In this document: positions 21,336 to 31,023 of the stretch, in pieces
Position numbering within the stretch: the first letter of the stretch is position 1
Layout of the letters: each line of letters starts with the position of its first letter
NCBI RefSeq assembly: GCF_023283485.1
Contig: NZ_JAKILU010000026.1
Coordinates: 1-51,195, forward strand
DNA length: 51,195 nucleotides
Direction: 5' to 3'
DNA from: Shewanella glacialipiscicola
GTDB lineage: Bacteria; Pseudomonadota; Gammaproteobacteria; Enterobacterales; Shewanellaceae
Made by a program: the position numbers and the translations under genes
Notes under the pieces: model-generated
Databases searched by the model: none
Told to the model about the DNA's origin: nothing
What the model saw: only the letters and a program-made list of their open reading frames with translations

Positions 21336-22182
21336 TCTTTTCGCGTTTGCGGCTGTGATGATGTGCTTTGCCCTTGCAGCGTGTTCTTCAAGCCCAAGTA
21401 CGAATAAATCGAGCCCTACCAGTACCAAAGCCAGCAAAAAAAATATGGATCCTAATAAGGGGCGGTATTCGTTGAAAAACGACAAACTTCCACTTAATCC
21501 ACCCAATGTGGATCATGTGCAAAACGCTGTACCTAAGTTTGAATCCTATAGTCGCCGCGGCAATAAACCCTATACCGTGTATGACGAATCGTATACGGTG
21601 ATGAATACAGGCCAAGGCTATAGTGATACGGGCCGCGCCTCTTGGTATGGAGAAAAATTCCACGGCTACGAGACATCTAATGGTGAACCCTACGACATGT
21701 ATTCTATGTCGGGCGCCCATAAAACACTGCCATTACCCAGTTACGCTAGAGTTACCAACTTAGATAACAATCGACAGGTCATCATTCGTATTAACGATCG
21801 AGGACCGTTCCATTCGGACCGTATTCTAGACGTATCCTACGCCGCAGCCTATAAGCTCGGTATGTTGGGTACCGGCACCGCACGGATAAAATTAGATGTG
21901 ATCTATATTGGTAGTGAAGCCGCAACCTATTCAGGTATGGCGAGTGCACAGGATACTGGCGGCCATCACTACGTTCAATTAGTCGCCTCAAAAGATAAAC
22001 CGAAACTTAATGCCATGGCGAAAAGTCTTGAGCAAAAATATCAAGTTAAAACCCGTGTACAAGCGGCAAACAACATGTTTAGACTACAGCTCGGCCCTAT
22101 AGGCCAGCCTGAGTTAGCCGAAAAATTGCTGAACAAAGTGCAGCAAAGTGGCTTTCCTCAGAGCTATATCGTCCATGAGTAA
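21319..22182 (+). CDS. rlpA: septal ring lytic transglycosylase RlpA (lipoprotein)
   Basis: Outer-membrane lipoprotein that localises to the septum; in some species it cleaves stem-less (denuded) glycan. Lipobox ALAA-C at Cys 22. The double-psi beta-barrel follows: GRASWYGEKFHGYETSNGE and VRINDRGPFH-like VIIRINDRGPF with the conserved catalytic Glu/Asp region. The C-terminal about 75 residues look like a SPOR domain (HYVQLVASKDKPKLNAMAK). It overlaps the end of mltB, and dacA follows. Confidence 0.95.
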   Translation: MQLKNSLFAFAAVMMCFALAACSSSPSTNKSSPTSTKASKKNMDPNKGRYSLKNDKLPLNPPNVDHVQNAVPKFESYSRRGNKPYTVYDESYTVMNTGQGYSDTGRASWYGEKFHGYETSNGEPYDMYSMSGAHKTLPLPSYARVTNLDNNRQVIIRINDRGPFHSDRILDVSYAAAYKLGMLGTGTARIKLDVIYIGSEAATYSGMASAQDTGGHHYVQLVASKDKPKLNAMAKSLEQKYQVKTRVQAANNMFRLQLGPIGQPELAEKLLNKVQQSGFPQSYIVHE

Positions 22183-22323
22183 TCCTTGTTTACTCTGACC
22201 AGAATTGATTTAAAAATAGAGATGAAGGAACCTTCACTAAAAACCACTGTCGGAAAGTGGTACACTGTTGAAGATATTCTCGAATCCTTTCCATTTAATA
22301 CAACCAAAAGACGTGCCCAGTTA

Positions 22324-23499
22324 ATGATGAATTTTGTAAAAAGTCCCATTAAAACATTGCTGCTAATTTCCAGTGTTTCACTCCCCGTTTATGCTGCGCA
22401 GCCTGTTATTACTCCTGATGCGCCAGCAGTTGCCGCCAAGGCTTACGTCTTGATGGATTATAATTCGGGGCAAATAATTGCTGAGAGTAACGCTTACGAA
22501 AGCCTAAACCCAGCCAGCTTAACTAAGATGATGACCAGTTACGTTATCGGTCAAGAAATGAAAGCGGGCAATGTCTCTGCTGAAGATGATGTAACGATCA
22601 GTAAAAATGCATGGTCCAAAAACTTCCCTGATTCATCTAAGATGTTCATCGAAGTTGGCACAACGGTAAAAGTGGGTGATTTAAACCGCGGTATTATTAT
22701 TCAGTCAGGCAACGATGCTTGTGTGGCCATGGCAGAGCACATTGCCGGTACTGAGGGTGCTTTCGTTGATATGATGAACTCATGGGCGAAGCAACTCGGC
22801 ATGCGTGATAGCTACTTTGAGAACTCCCATGGTTTAGACGCTGAAAACCACAAATCGACCGCCTATGATATGGCATTATTGGGCGCTGCGTTAATTCGCG
22901 ACGTACCAGAAGAATATCGAGTCTACAGCGAAAAATTCTATACATTCAATGGTATCAAACAATACAACCGTAATGGTTTATTGTGGGATAACAGTATGAA
23001 CGTAGACGGTATTAAAACTGGCCATACTTCCGGAGCGGGTTACAACCTAGTCGCTTCAGCCACAAAAGACGGTATGCGCTTAGTCTCTGTGGTAATGGGC
23101 ACTCAAAGCGAGTCAGCTCGTAAAGCTGAAAGTAAGAAATTATTGACCTACGGCTTCCGCTTTTTTGAAACGGTAACACCTTATAAAGCAGGCGACAGCT
23201 TTATCACTCAACCAATTTGGTACGGTGACAAGAGTACTGTTGACTTAGGCGTGGCAACTGATACGCCTATCACCATCAGCCGTGGTCGTGGTAAAGACTT
23301 AAAAGCGAATTTTGAGCTCACTAAACCATTAGATGCACCGTTAAAGAAAGGCGAGACTGTAGGTCGTTTATTCTTCCAGCTCGACGGTAAGGATATCGCT
23401 CAATTCCCGTTGGTGACGCTACAAGAAATCAACGAAGGTAGCTGGTTTAGTCAGTTAGTGGATTACTTTAAACAACTGTTTTCTGGTTGGTTTAGCTAG
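22324..23499 (+). CDS. dacA: D-alanyl-D-alanine carboxypeptidase (PBP5/6 type)
   Basis: Low-molecular-weight PBP that trims the terminal D-Ala of pentapeptides, anchored by a C-terminal amphipathic helix ([14 protein letters not shown]). Signal peptide [16 protein letters not shown] to VYAA. Active-site motifs are SLTK (about S65 and K68), SGN and KTG ([13 protein letters not shown]). 391 residues from ATG 22324. The frame is open 46 codons further upstream to a start just after rlpA, but that extension would bury the signal peptide. No strong Shine-Dalgarno precedes 22324 or the next ATG (22327). Confidence 0.95.
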   Translation: MMNFVKSPIKTLLLISSVSLPVYAAQPVITPDAPAVAAKAYVLMDYNSGQIIAESNAYESLNPASLTKMMTSYVIGQEMKAGNVSAEDDVTISKNAWSKNFPDSSKMFIEVGTTVKVGDLNRGIIIQSGNDACVAMAEHIAGTEGAFVDMMNSWAKQLGMRDSYFENSHGLDAENHKSTAYDMALLGAALIRDVPEEYRVYSEKFYTFNGIKQYNRNGLLWDNSMNVDGIKTGHTSGAGYNLVASATKDGMRLVSVVMGTQSESARKAESKKLLTYGFRFFETVTPYKAGDSFITQPIWYGDKSTVDLGVATDTPITISRGRGKDLKANFELTKPLDAPLKKGETVGRLFFQLDGKDIAQFPLVTLQEINEGSWFSQLVDYFKQLFSGWFS

Positions 23500-23511
23500 C
23501 TCTAAACACAT

Positions 23512-23545
23512 AAATAAAGCCACCTCAGGGTGGCTTTATTTTTTT
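23512..23545 (+). terminator. terminator after dacA
   Basis: The perfect 13-bp stem AAATAAAGCCACC/GGTGGCTTTATTT with a TCAG loop is followed by further T. It ends the long leuS-to-dacA run. Confidence 0.92.
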
Positions 23546-23620
23546 GGGGAGTGTATCACTCTTGAATCAGTTATAATCGTCACCATATATACTCTATTCA
23601 AACAGCTAAGAGCACTGATA

Positions 23621-23887
23621 ATGTTAGACACTAAATTTGATGAACTGATGGATTTTCCCTGCGCATTTCCTTTCAAGGTCGTCGGTGAAGCCCATGAAAC
23701 GTTAACTGACAGAGTCGTGGCTGTGGTTCAAAAACATGCACCCGGTGATTACTCACCCTCGACTAAAATATCGAGTAAAGGTAGCTATCACTCCATTACT
23801 ATCCGCGTGACCGTTACCAGCAAAGATCATATCGAAATTTTGTACACTGAACTTGCCGAAATCGATGGTGTACGCCGCGTACTATAG
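23621..23887 (+). CDS. ybeD: DUF493 family protein YbeD
   Basis: 88-residue protein of the YbeD/DUF493 family, which has an ACT-like fold and no assigned biochemical role. The N-terminus ([20 protein letters not shown]) and C-terminus (IDGVRRVL) are typical. Its position between dacA and lipB is conserved in enterobacteria. A weak promoter, TTGAAT (23562) and TATATA (23586) with 18-bp spacing, lies upstream, just after the dacA terminator. Confidence 0.95.
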   Translation: MLDTKFDELMDFPCAFPFKVVGEAHETLTDRVVAVVQKHAPGDYSPSTKISSKGSYHSITIRVTVTSKDHIEILYTELAEIDGVRRVL

Positions 23888-23918
23888 ATATTTCTCAAGG
23901 CCATGAAATGTGATCTGT

Positions 23919-23947
23919 CTTACATTTATGGTCAAGAGGCGTATAAT
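23919..23947 (+). promoter_or_regulatory. probable lipB promoter
   Basis: CTTACA and a consensus TATAAT (23942-23947) are 17 bp apart. The expected start near 23954 gives a leader of about 27 nt before the lipB TTG. The position between ybeD and lipB suggests lipBA is transcribed separately. Confidence 0.55.
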
Positions 23948-23980
23948 AGCGCCACTCATTTCTAAGGGGAGAGGTTGCCC

Positions 23981-24634
23981 TTGCAAGACACGACTTTGCA
24001 TATTCGACATCTTGGAAAACAAGATTATGAATCAGTGTGGCATGCAATGCAGCATTACACTGATACGCGGGGCAGCGAAAGCCATGATGAACTATGGATT
24101 GTCGAGCATCCTCCCGTATTTACCCAAGGCCAAGCTGGTAAAAGCGAGCATATTTTAAATGCTGGTGATATTCCAGTTATCCAAGTAGACCGCGGGGGTC
24201 AAGTGACCTATCACGGCCCAGGCCAACTAGTGGTATATCCTCTTATTGATATTAAACGTAGTAAAGTCGGCGTACGTCAACTCGTCACCCACATAGAGCA
24301 AAGCATTGTCAATATGCTAGCCAAGTACGATATTAACGCTTATGCCAAGGCCGATGCGCCGGGGGTGTATGTGAATGAACGCAAAATCGCCTCTCTAGGA
24401 TTGCGCATTCGTAAAGGCTGTTCATTCCATGGATTAGCCCTCAATGTCGACATGGATTTAGCCCCATTTCGCCGCATCAACCCTTGTGGTTATGCCGGTC
24501 TTGAAATGGTGCAATGCAAAGCGCTTGGCGGACCACAAACCGTGATTGAAGCGGGCGAGCAACTTACCCTTACTTTTAGCCAATTACTGGGCTATCAACA
24601 CCTAGTTCATCATCAAGGATTAGCAGCGTCATGA
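23981..24634 (+). CDS. lipB: octanoyl-[acyl-carrier-protein]:protein N-octanoyltransferase LipB
   Basis: Transfers octanoate from ACP to lipoyl domains of 2-oxoacid dehydrogenases and GcvH. Signature [19 protein letters not shown] is near residue 70. The catalytic pair is Lys in KIASLGLRI and Cys in [13 protein letters not shown]. The likely start is TTG 23981 ([12 protein letters not shown], 217 residues) with GGGGAGAGG six bases upstream; TTG 23975 is in frame but too close to that site. The stop overlaps the lipA ATG (ATGA). Confidence 0.96.
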
Positions 24635-25596
24635 ATAGGCCTGAACGTTTACAACCCGGAGTAAAATTAAGAGATGCCGATAAAGTGTCTCGTATTCCGG
24701 TCAAAATCGTCCCCTCAGAGCGCGACACTATGTTGCGTAAACCCGATTGGTTACGGGTTAAACTGCCGGCATCGAATCAACGCATTTTAGAGATCAAGCA
24801 AGCGCTGCGTAAAAATGGCCTGCACTCGGTCTGTGAAGAGGCATCTTGCCCTAACCTCGCAGAATGCTTTAACCACGGCACTGCGACCTTTATGATTTTG
24901 GGTGCGATTTGTACCCGTCGTTGCCCATTCTGCGACGTAGCCCATGGTCGTCCGCTTAAGCCTGACGCCGAAGAGCCGGTTAAATTGGCGCAAACAATCC
25001 GCGATATGAAGCTGAAATACGTGGTCATTACCTCGGTAGATCGTGACGATTTACGTGATGGTGGCGCCCAGCATTTTGCCGATTGTATCCGCGAAATTCG
25101 TAAACTGAATCCAGACATCAAGATCGAAACCTTAGTGCCTGATTTCCGTGGTCGTATAGATGCCGCCTTAGATATTTTGTCGACTGAGCCGCCTGATGTG
25201 TTCAACCACAACTTAGAAACGGCGCCAATGCATTATCGTAAAGCGCGCCCTGGTGCTAACTACCAATGGTCGCTCGATCTGCTAAAACGCTTTAAAGAAC
25301 GTCATCCAAATGTGCCAACTAAATCTGGCCTGATGATGGGACTGGGTGAAACTAATGAAGAAATCGCACAGGTATTACGAGACTTACGCGCCCACAACGT
25401 TGAAATGCTCACCTTAGGACAATACCTACAACCGTCTAAGTTCCACTTACCGGTTGAACGTTATGTGCCACCCGCAGAGTTTGATGAGCTGAAAGCCTTA
25501 GCCGATGAACTAGGTTTTACCCATGCAGCCTGTGGCCCGTTAGTGCGCTCAAGCTACCATGCGGATCTGCAAGCCCAAGGTAAAGAAGTGAAGTAA
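24631..25596 (+). CDS. lipA: lipoyl synthase LipA
   Basis: Radical-SAM enzyme inserting two sulfurs into protein-bound octanoate. The auxiliary cluster is ligated by C68, C73 and C79 ([12 protein letters not shown]), and the SAM cluster by C94-x3-C98-x2-C101 (CTRRCPFC). The C-terminal serine ligand is in VRSSYHA. Length 321 equals that of E. coli. The start overlaps the lipB stop, so substrate-making and sulfur-inserting enzymes are made together. Confidence 0.98.
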
Positions 25597-25649
25597 CCTT
25601 ATTGCTGAGCGACGAATAACTCTTAATGCAGATATCTGGGTTATTCAAA

Positions 25650-25677
25650 TAAAAACAGCGCTTAAGCGCTGTTTTTA
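25650..25677 (+). terminator. bidirectional terminator between lipA and rimI
   Basis: AAAAACAGCGCTTAAGCGCTGTTTTT is a near-perfect palindrome flanked by A on the left and T on the right. It lies between the convergent lipA and rimI genes and can serve both. Confidence 0.88.
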
Positions 25678-25727
25678 TTAATATTATTAACAAGCATCAC
25701 CAAGATTTATGGCTGTTTGGGCAAAAC

Positions 25728-26297
25728 TCATTCAGGCGTTATCGCTAAATCCATCAAAATAGCATCTTCTTTGCCGCCCTCTATCGGGTAGTAACCTTTG
25801 CGTCGACCCGATTCAATAAAACCGGCTTTTTGATATAAGGTGCGAGCGGCAAGATTAGACTCTCGCACTTCTAGCATTAATACCACAGCGCCAGATGCTT
25901 TTGCCAAAGCTATCAGCGCATTAAGCAATAACTTGCCGTAACCTTTACCCTGCTGGCTGGGTAATAAGCAAATATCTAATAAGGTTACTTCATCAATAAT
26001 CTGCTGAACGATGGCAAAGCCTAAAAGCCCTTGGACTAGCTCAGTGTCCGCGTCAACATTAGCATTAGAATCGGTACTTAGCTTTAAACCCAGAACACGG
26101 TACAAATGTCCAAAACAGTCGGCAAGATTACCCTCGCTCATAGGATGCGTATGGGCCATAGATTCAAGCTGCGCCATTTGAGAAACATCTGTAAGGGTAA
26201 GAGCCACAAGCTCCACAGCTGGATTTGCAGCAAGTTGTGCCGTAGGTTCTACAAATAAGTTATCGTTAACTGAGGTATTCAAAGCATGTGTCCACAA
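25728..26297 (-). CDS. rimI: ribosomal protein bS18-alanine N-acetyltransferase RimI (extended form)
   Basis: GNAT acetyltransferase for the N-terminal Ala of bS18. The acetyl-CoA loop QQGKGYGKLLLNALI and the C-terminal LEVRESNLAARTLYQKAGF and RKGYYP segments match E. coli RimI. It is about 189 residues against 148 in E. coli, with extra residues at the N-terminus and an Asn/Asp/Ala-rich insert (STDSNANVDADTELVQ) before the core. The start is uncertain: the TTG at 26297 has only a weak upstream site and the next in-frame ATG would remove part of the fold. It lies 31 bp after holD, the same pair as in E. coli. Confidence 0.9.
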   Translation of the reverse strand: MWTHALNTSVNDNLFVEPTAQLAANPAVELVALTLTDVSQMAQLESMAHTHPMSEGNLADCFGHLYRVLGLKLSTDSNANVDADTELVQGLLGFAIVQQIIDEVTLLDICLLPSQQGKGYGKLLLNALIALAKASGAVVLMLEVRESNLAARTLYQKAGFIESGRRKGYYPIEGGKEDAILMDLAITPE

Positions 26298-26328
26298 TAT
26301 TCATCATTAATACATTCACGGTTAAGCG

Positions 26329-26694
26329 TTATGATTTATTAAAGGCTTGGCCACTAACCTGCTCACGCCATTGATAAATTTGCTGCCACAGTGCACTTTT
26401 CGCCTCAAAACCCGTCAATAAATCCACTAACGGCTCAGACACTAACCATGCCGTGCGGGGTCTAACTTTATGACGTCGCAAATCCCAAACAATCTGCTTA
26501 CCCGTATGGGGCTCGCTGTCGAAATCGCATTCTTCACGTTTGACGTCAATAAGCTTTAGTACTATATCGATCAGCGGTTCTGCCTCAGCCAAATCGCTGT
26601 TTTCGTCCCAAATGACTAAATAAGGTTTTACTTTAGTGTCGCGCACTCGCCAAGTTGTCACATTCATAGCGGCTAAATAGGCTGATTTATTCAT
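26329..26694 (-). CDS. holD: DNA polymerase III subunit psi
   Basis: 121-residue protein. Recognised from the N-terminal peptide YLAAMNVTTWRVRD (E. coli LQQLGITQWSLRR, which binds chi), the central hydrophobic strands and the C-terminal AKSALWQQIYQWREQ matching ARAALWQQICTYEHD. Psi bridges the clamp loader to chi and SSB. Similarity is modest, but the neighbour rimI gives strong support. The ATG (26694) follows a stretch with AGGGTC-like purines only weakly. Confidence 0.85.
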   Translation of the reverse strand: MNKSAYLAAMNVTTWRVRDTKVKPYLVIWDENSDLAEAEPLIDIVLKLIDVKREECDFDSEPHTGKQIVWDLRRHKVRPRTAWLVSEPLVDLLTGFEAKSALWQQIYQWREQVSGQAFNKS

Positions 26695-26889
26695 TAGGGT
26701 CAGTTTTATTCAACTCAAGTATCGACTCATGATATGCAGCTAGAATAGCATTTTAACCAAGGTATTGTTACTGTCTCTAGGCTAAGGAAAGCGTCGTTAA
26801 ACAATTCATCACACTAAAACCTACTAAACCTGTTGATTAAAGTTCAATCGAATTTGTAGATTTTACGAATCTATTTTACTCGTTTTACA

Positions 26890-26918
26890 TTGAATCTCAG
26901 ATCGCTAGACTATATATA
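26890..26918 (+). promoter_or_regulatory. possible promoter of the dps-like gene
   Basis: TTGAAT (26890-26895) and TATATA (26913-26918) are 17 bp apart; shifting by 2 gives TATACT at 26915 with a 19-bp spacer. I see no clean OxyR or Fur site, although Dps genes are often controlled by OxyR, IHF or RpoS. The remaining 26695-26889 region holds nothing I can name. Confidence 0.4.
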
Positions 26919-26946
26919 CTAAGTTAAACAATAGAAGGAGAACGCC

Positions 26947-27414
26947 ATGATTAATATAGGTATCAATCAAGCTAACAGAGAAGAAATCGCTGCGGGGCTA
27001 AACCAACTATTGGCTGACAGCTATAGCCTGTATCTTAAGACCCACAGCTTTCATTGGAACGTAACAGGTCCAATGTTCACGAGTCTGCATTTATTGTTTG
27101 AACAACAATATACTGAACTGGCTCTTGCGGTTGACGTTATTGCAGAACGTATTAGAGCATTAGGTGCCAGAGCACTCGGTTCATATTCAGCCTATGCGGC
27201 ACTGACCGAGATTAAAGAAGATAACGGCGTAGTAAAAGCTGAAGATATGATCCGCGAGTTACTGAATGATCAAGAGTTAGTCATTCGTAATGCAAGAGCG
27301 TTATACCCGCTAGCTAATCAAGCAAATGATGAGGCGACAGCAGATTTACTTACCCAGCGTATTCAACAGCATGAAAAGAATGCTTGGATGCTGCGAAGCT
27401 TACTATCTGAATAA
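26947..27414 (+). CDS. dps: Dps-family ferritin-like protein
   Basis: 155-residue Dps/MrgA-type protein forming dodecamers that oxidise and store iron and protect DNA. The intersubunit ferroxidase ligands are visible: H36 (HSFHWNVTG), H48, E52, D63 and E67 (VDVIAERIRALG). It lacks the Lys-rich N-terminal tail by which E. coli Dps binds DNA, so its role is more likely iron/peroxide detoxification. GAAGGAG precedes the ATG. It is monocistronic with a strong terminator. Confidence 0.92.
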   Translation: MINIGINQANREEIAAGLNQLLADSYSLYLKTHSFHWNVTGPMFTSLHLLFEQQYTELALAVDVIAERIRALGARALGSYSAYAALTEIKEDNGVVKAEDMIRELLNDQELVIRNARALYPLANQANDEATADLLTQRIQQHEKNAWMLRSLLSE

Positions 27415-27440
27415 TTTGGGAAAGAGTTATTTAACTCACA

Positions 27441-27476
27441 AAAAAGTCGCCAAGCATAACTGCTTGGCGACTTTTT
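27441..27476 (+). terminator. bidirectional terminator between dps and the DUF1624 gene
   Basis: AAAAAGTCGCCAAGCA pairs with TGCTTGGCGACTTTTT around a TAAC loop. The A/T tails make it usable by both convergent genes (dps on plus, 27503 gene on minus). Confidence 0.93.
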
Positions 27477-27502
27477 AGTTTAAAGCGCCACACTACGCTT
27501 TG

Positions 27503-28774
27503 TTACAAGTACTTAATCCAAGCCTGAGTGTTGTGTTTTTTGTACTGACTAAACTGCTTAACAGGGTAATACAGTACGATGATTAACACACCTGCTATTA
27601 ACCCAATCCATCCCATACTATTCACCCCAAATAACTCGCCATGGTTAGCGCCAAAGGTGAGTTTAGCTAAGCTATAAAGCAGTAATAGCACGTACAAATG
27701 TAAGATATAGAAAAACATAGGTACAGAGCCAAATACAGACAACCCATAGCCGACTCGCGCTAATCTGCCCCCCGCTTTTTCGTCCGATGAAAAGTGCCGC
27801 TCAAACGCCACCAAGCAGAAGAACATGCCACCTAATGTCACCAGTAAAAAGCTTAATGATGGCGGGTATTTCGTTAAGTTAAATATCGACATTAAGGTTT
27901 CCCCTAAGTGAGCTCCCGCCTGCCAAGGTAAGGTTTCGCCATAAATATTACCCCCCCGAAGCAATACAAAAAGTGCAAAACAGCTACCCCCCAAGAGTAA
28001 CAGCTTTTGCTGACGCACCGACGCATCAAGCTTGTCACTAAAAATGGGCCCAGCCACATAGCCGAGTAAAATCACGCCCATCCAAGGCAGCGCCGGATAA
28101 CTCACTTTGATCTTAAGCGCACCTTCACTAACGAGATATCCGCGGTCGTGCAATATGGTCCACAAACCGTAAGCCCACTCATTCGGCTGAAAACCAATAG
28201 GCGTCAACAGATTATGACCAAAGACTATCGCACCGCCTAAAAGGGCCATCCAAGGTCTAGGCAGATTTATCAGCGCCGCCAGCGTTAACATGCTCAGGCC
28301 GATCACCCAAATGACCTGCAACCAAAGCGTGTGGTAGTTGCCCATCCAAGAGATGTTAATCACTAAAATTTCAAGCCCGATTAAAAATAAGCCACGTTTA
28401 ATCAAAAACGCCCGCGCTGAACGCGGCTGTCCATGACTGCGATTAGCATAAAGCCAAGCAGAAATCCCAGTTAAAAACACAAATACTGGCGCACAAAAAT
28501 GCGCGGCAAAACGGCTTAGAAAAAGTCCCCAAGAGGTCGTGCTCAAATCCATAGGATCGCTCACCTGCATATACAGAAAAAATCGTTCCCGCACATGGTC
28601 GAGCAACATAATAATCATCACGGCGCCGCGCATCATATCGATACTGTTGATACGGCTCTTAATAAGAGAGTTGCTAATAGCTGGAGTCGATTCTTTGCAC
28701 ACTCTATTGGCTGACAACGCAGGATCCGCATTAATATTCGAACTGTTTTTAGAACGACTAATATTAGAACTCAT
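27503..28774 (-). CDS. DUF1624 / heparan-alpha-glucosaminide N-acetyltransferase-like membrane protein
   Basis: About 423 residues with some 10 hydrophobic segments. The motif INSIDMMRGAVMIIMLLDHVRERF and the following FCAPVFVFLTGISAWLY match the DUF1624 family, related to lysosomal HGSNAT, in which a histidine near the first helix takes part in transmembrane acetyl transfer. The bacterial substrate is unknown. The ATG at 28774 overlaps the end of the TonB receptor gene by 11 bp; an in-frame GTG at 28783 is the alternative start. Coupling to a siderophore-type receptor suggests a related surface or uptake role, but that is inference. Confidence 0.8.
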   Translation of the reverse strand: MSSNISRSKNSSNINADPALSANRVCKESTPAISNSLIKSRINSIDMMRGAVMIIMLLDHVRERFFLYMQVSDPMDLSTTSWGLFLSRFAAHFCAPVFVFLTGISAWLYANRSHGQPRSARAFLIKRGLFLIGLEILVINISWMGNYHTLWLQVIWVIGLSMLTLAALINLPRPWMALLGGAIVFGHNLLTPIGFQPNEWAYGLWTILHDRGYLVSEGALKIKVSYPALPWMGVILLGYVAGPIFSDKLDASVRQQKLLLLGGSCFALFVLLRGGNIYGETLPWQAGAHLGETLMSIFNLTKYPPSLSFLLVTLGGMFFCLVAFERHFSSDEKAGGRLARVGYGLSVFGSVPMFFYILHLYVLLLLYSLAKLTFGANHGELFGVNSMGWIGLIAGVLIIVLYYPVKQFSQYKKHNTQAWIKYL

Positions 28775-30938
28775 AGCTGACACTCACTCTAATGCTACGT
28801 GGCTCACCGGGCACAGCCCAAAGCGCCGAGTAACTGCTGGCGATATAATGCTCATCCAACAAGTTATCCAGATTAACGCTAAGGATGAAGTTATCGCTTA
28901 GGTGCGTATTCATAAACACCCCAAGCAACTGATAGGACGGTAATGTAAAACTCGGATCGGCAGAATCGCCAAGGCGTGAATCTACATAACGCCAGCTAAA
29001 CCCTGCATGGCCATCGATAGAAAACGGATTCAAATCCTGTTTTAGGATTACACTCGCAGTATGTTTTGGCACATTAACCAGTGGACTTCCCGCAGGAATA
29101 AGCACGCCCCAGTCGGGATTCAAGCTGTCATTAGCGGTGCGAGTATTAAGGTAGGCGTAGGATAATTTGGCTTGCAAATCCTCCGTCAGCTCGGCGGCTA
29201 AATCGAGTTCAACGCCGCTGCTTTTTGCTTTACCCAAAGTGGCAGAAAAACCAGCATTAAGCGGATCTGAGGTCAAAATATTGCTCTTTTGCGCATCGAA
29301 CACTGCCAAGCTGCCACTGACTGCTATGCCATTCTCAGCTAAGCCATTAAACCAATTGTCATTAAACTTCATGCCTAGTTCAACCGACTTGCTCTCTTCG
29401 GCTTCGAAGGGCTGCCCCGCAAAATCGGTTCCCGAAAGTGGCAAAAAACCTTCAGAGTAAGAACTATAGAAACTTAAGGCATCGGACCATAAATATACCA
29501 GACCGACTTTAGGACTAACCCTACTATCGGTTTGCTCTGATAGGGTATTTTTTACAACTTCACTGATATCTTGCTGATAACTATCGAACCTTAACCCTAA
29601 GTGCAGCTTCCACTTTTCAGTGAGATCCATTTGATCTTGCAGGTATGTACCCCACGCCTTTTGGGTTTCATTATTCTCATACAGTAAACTCACCTCTGGC
29701 TGAGGTCCGCCATATTGCGGCGCATAAATATCAATAGCGTATTCACCTTTTTTACCACGATAGCGATACAAGCCTGTCTTTAAACTATAGTGATAGGCAT
29801 CGGCGCCGAGCAGTAAATTGTGGCGAATAAAGCCAGTATCCACATGACCACTTAACTCTAGACGCAGTGAATTATCCTCGGATGCATAATCGCGGTATCT
29901 GTGCTGCCGGGTCAGTGTGCGGCCATCATCAAATAACGATTGTCGCCCCTTTGCCAACTCGGCATCGGACGAATAGCCCCTTAAGCTAGAATCTCGATAG
30001 TTGTAGCCCGCGGTTAATGACCAATCATCATTTAATTCATAGTCATAGGTCAGCTGGTGCCCAGTGGCATTGACCACAGTTGCGCCATCATTAGGCTCAC
30101 CTAAATAACGCGTGCGTGGTACGGTATTAATATCGTTATTGAGCACAATAATGCCGCGATCGAATAGCTGTTCTTGTTTGAGGTATTCCATTTCATAAAG
30201 TAACGAAGCTTTATCGGAAATCTGCCAACGCACTGACGGCGTGACGATTTTTTTATCGCTGAACACATAATCGCGAAAACTATCGTGTTCCTGCCACGCG
30301 CCATTAATCCGAAATGCCAAGTTGTCGGTTAAGCCTGAAGTCACATCCCCTTCTAAACGATATTGATCGAAACTTCCTGCCGATGCCTTTAAATAACCGC
30401 TGGTTTCATACTGAGGTTTCTTGGTCACAATATTGACTGTACCGCCAGGCTCAGAGCGGCCATAAAGCGCCGAACCAGGGCCTTTTAAAATCTCAACATA
30501 GGCCACATTTGATAAATCCCTATGTCCACTAAAACCTCGACCACCATTAAAGCCATTGATTAAATAGCCCGATGGCATGTTTTCATTGCCCGGAAAGCCG
30601 CGCAGGGAAAAGCTATCCCATAAACCGCCGCCATTGTTTTGCCGCGCCACACTGGCGGAATAATCCAGTACATCTTGAAAGCGCGTCAGCCCCGCATCTT
30701 TTATCAATTGCTCATCTAACACACTTATCGCTTGGGGAAGCTCAGTTGAGGACACATTGCCACGGTACGCTTGGCGATAGTGGATACTTAGACGTTCAAT
30801 GTCTGTATCACTAGCAACATTAAGCGCTGCATCACTCGATTGACTACTCTCTGAGGCCAACAGCATTGAGATAGGATTAAGCGCAAACAAAGCGCCCAAC
30901 AAAAGCGCAGCGCGCTTGGGAATATAAAAAGAGGTCAT
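28764..30938 (-). CDS. TonB-dependent siderophore-type outer-membrane receptor
   Basis: 724 residues from ATG 30938 (GGAG seven bases upstream; a longer frame to 31004 has no such site). The signal peptide is MTSFYIPKRAALLLGALF and on to about residue 28. A plug domain (about 45-175: LPQAISVLDEQLI, RGFPGNE, GPGSALYGRSEPGGTVNIVTKK) is followed by a 22-strand-type barrel ending in ...SVSYEF with a C-terminal Phe. There is no N-terminal secretin/TonB signalling domain, so it should not signal to an ECF sigma factor. The substrate cannot be read from sequence; the overall type is that of ferric hydroxamate receptors. Confidence 0.93.
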   Translation of the reverse strand: MTSFYIPKRAALLLGALFALNPISMLLASESSQSSDAALNVASDTDIERLSIHYRQAYRGNVSSTELPQAISVLDEQLIKDAGLTRFQDVLDYSASVARQNNGGGLWDSFSLRGFPGNENMPSGYLINGFNGGRGFSGHRDLSNVAYVEILKGPGSALYGRSEPGGTVNIVTKKPQYETSGYLKASAGSFDQYRLEGDVTSGLTDNLAFRINGAWQEHDSFRDYVFSDKKIVTPSVRWQISDKASLLYEMEYLKQEQLFDRGIIVLNNDINTVPRTRYLGEPNDGATVVNATGHQLTYDYELNDDWSLTAGYNYRDSSLRGYSSDAELAKGRQSLFDDGRTLTRQHRYRDYASEDNSLRLELSGHVDTGFIRHNLLLGADAYHYSLKTGLYRYRGKKGEYAIDIYAPQYGGPQPEVSLLYENNETQKAWGTYLQDQMDLTEKWKLHLGLRFDSYQQDISEVVKNTLSEQTDSRVSPKVGLVYLWSDALSFYSSYSEGFLPLSGTDFAGQPFEAEESKSVELGMKFNDNWFNGLAENGIAVSGSLAVFDAQKSNILTSDPLNAGFSATLGKAKSSGVELDLAAELTEDLQAKLSYAYLNTRTANDSLNPDWGVLIPAGSPLVNVPKHTASVILKQDLNPFSIDGHAGFSWRYVDSRLGDSADPSFTLPSYQLLGVFMNTHLSDNFILSVNLDNLLDEHYIASSYSALWAVPGEPRSIRVSVSYEF

Positions 30939-31023
30939 TTTCACTCCGAAAATAAACAGCATCGACGCCTTAGCTAAGCCAAGGCGCTCAAAGTTAATTA
31001 ACATAAATTGAATAAACAGTAAC

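Noticed and set aside
30939..31023. Fur box upstream of the TonB receptor
   Set aside because: Only generic A/T-rich sequence; no convincing match to GATAATGATAATCATTATC.
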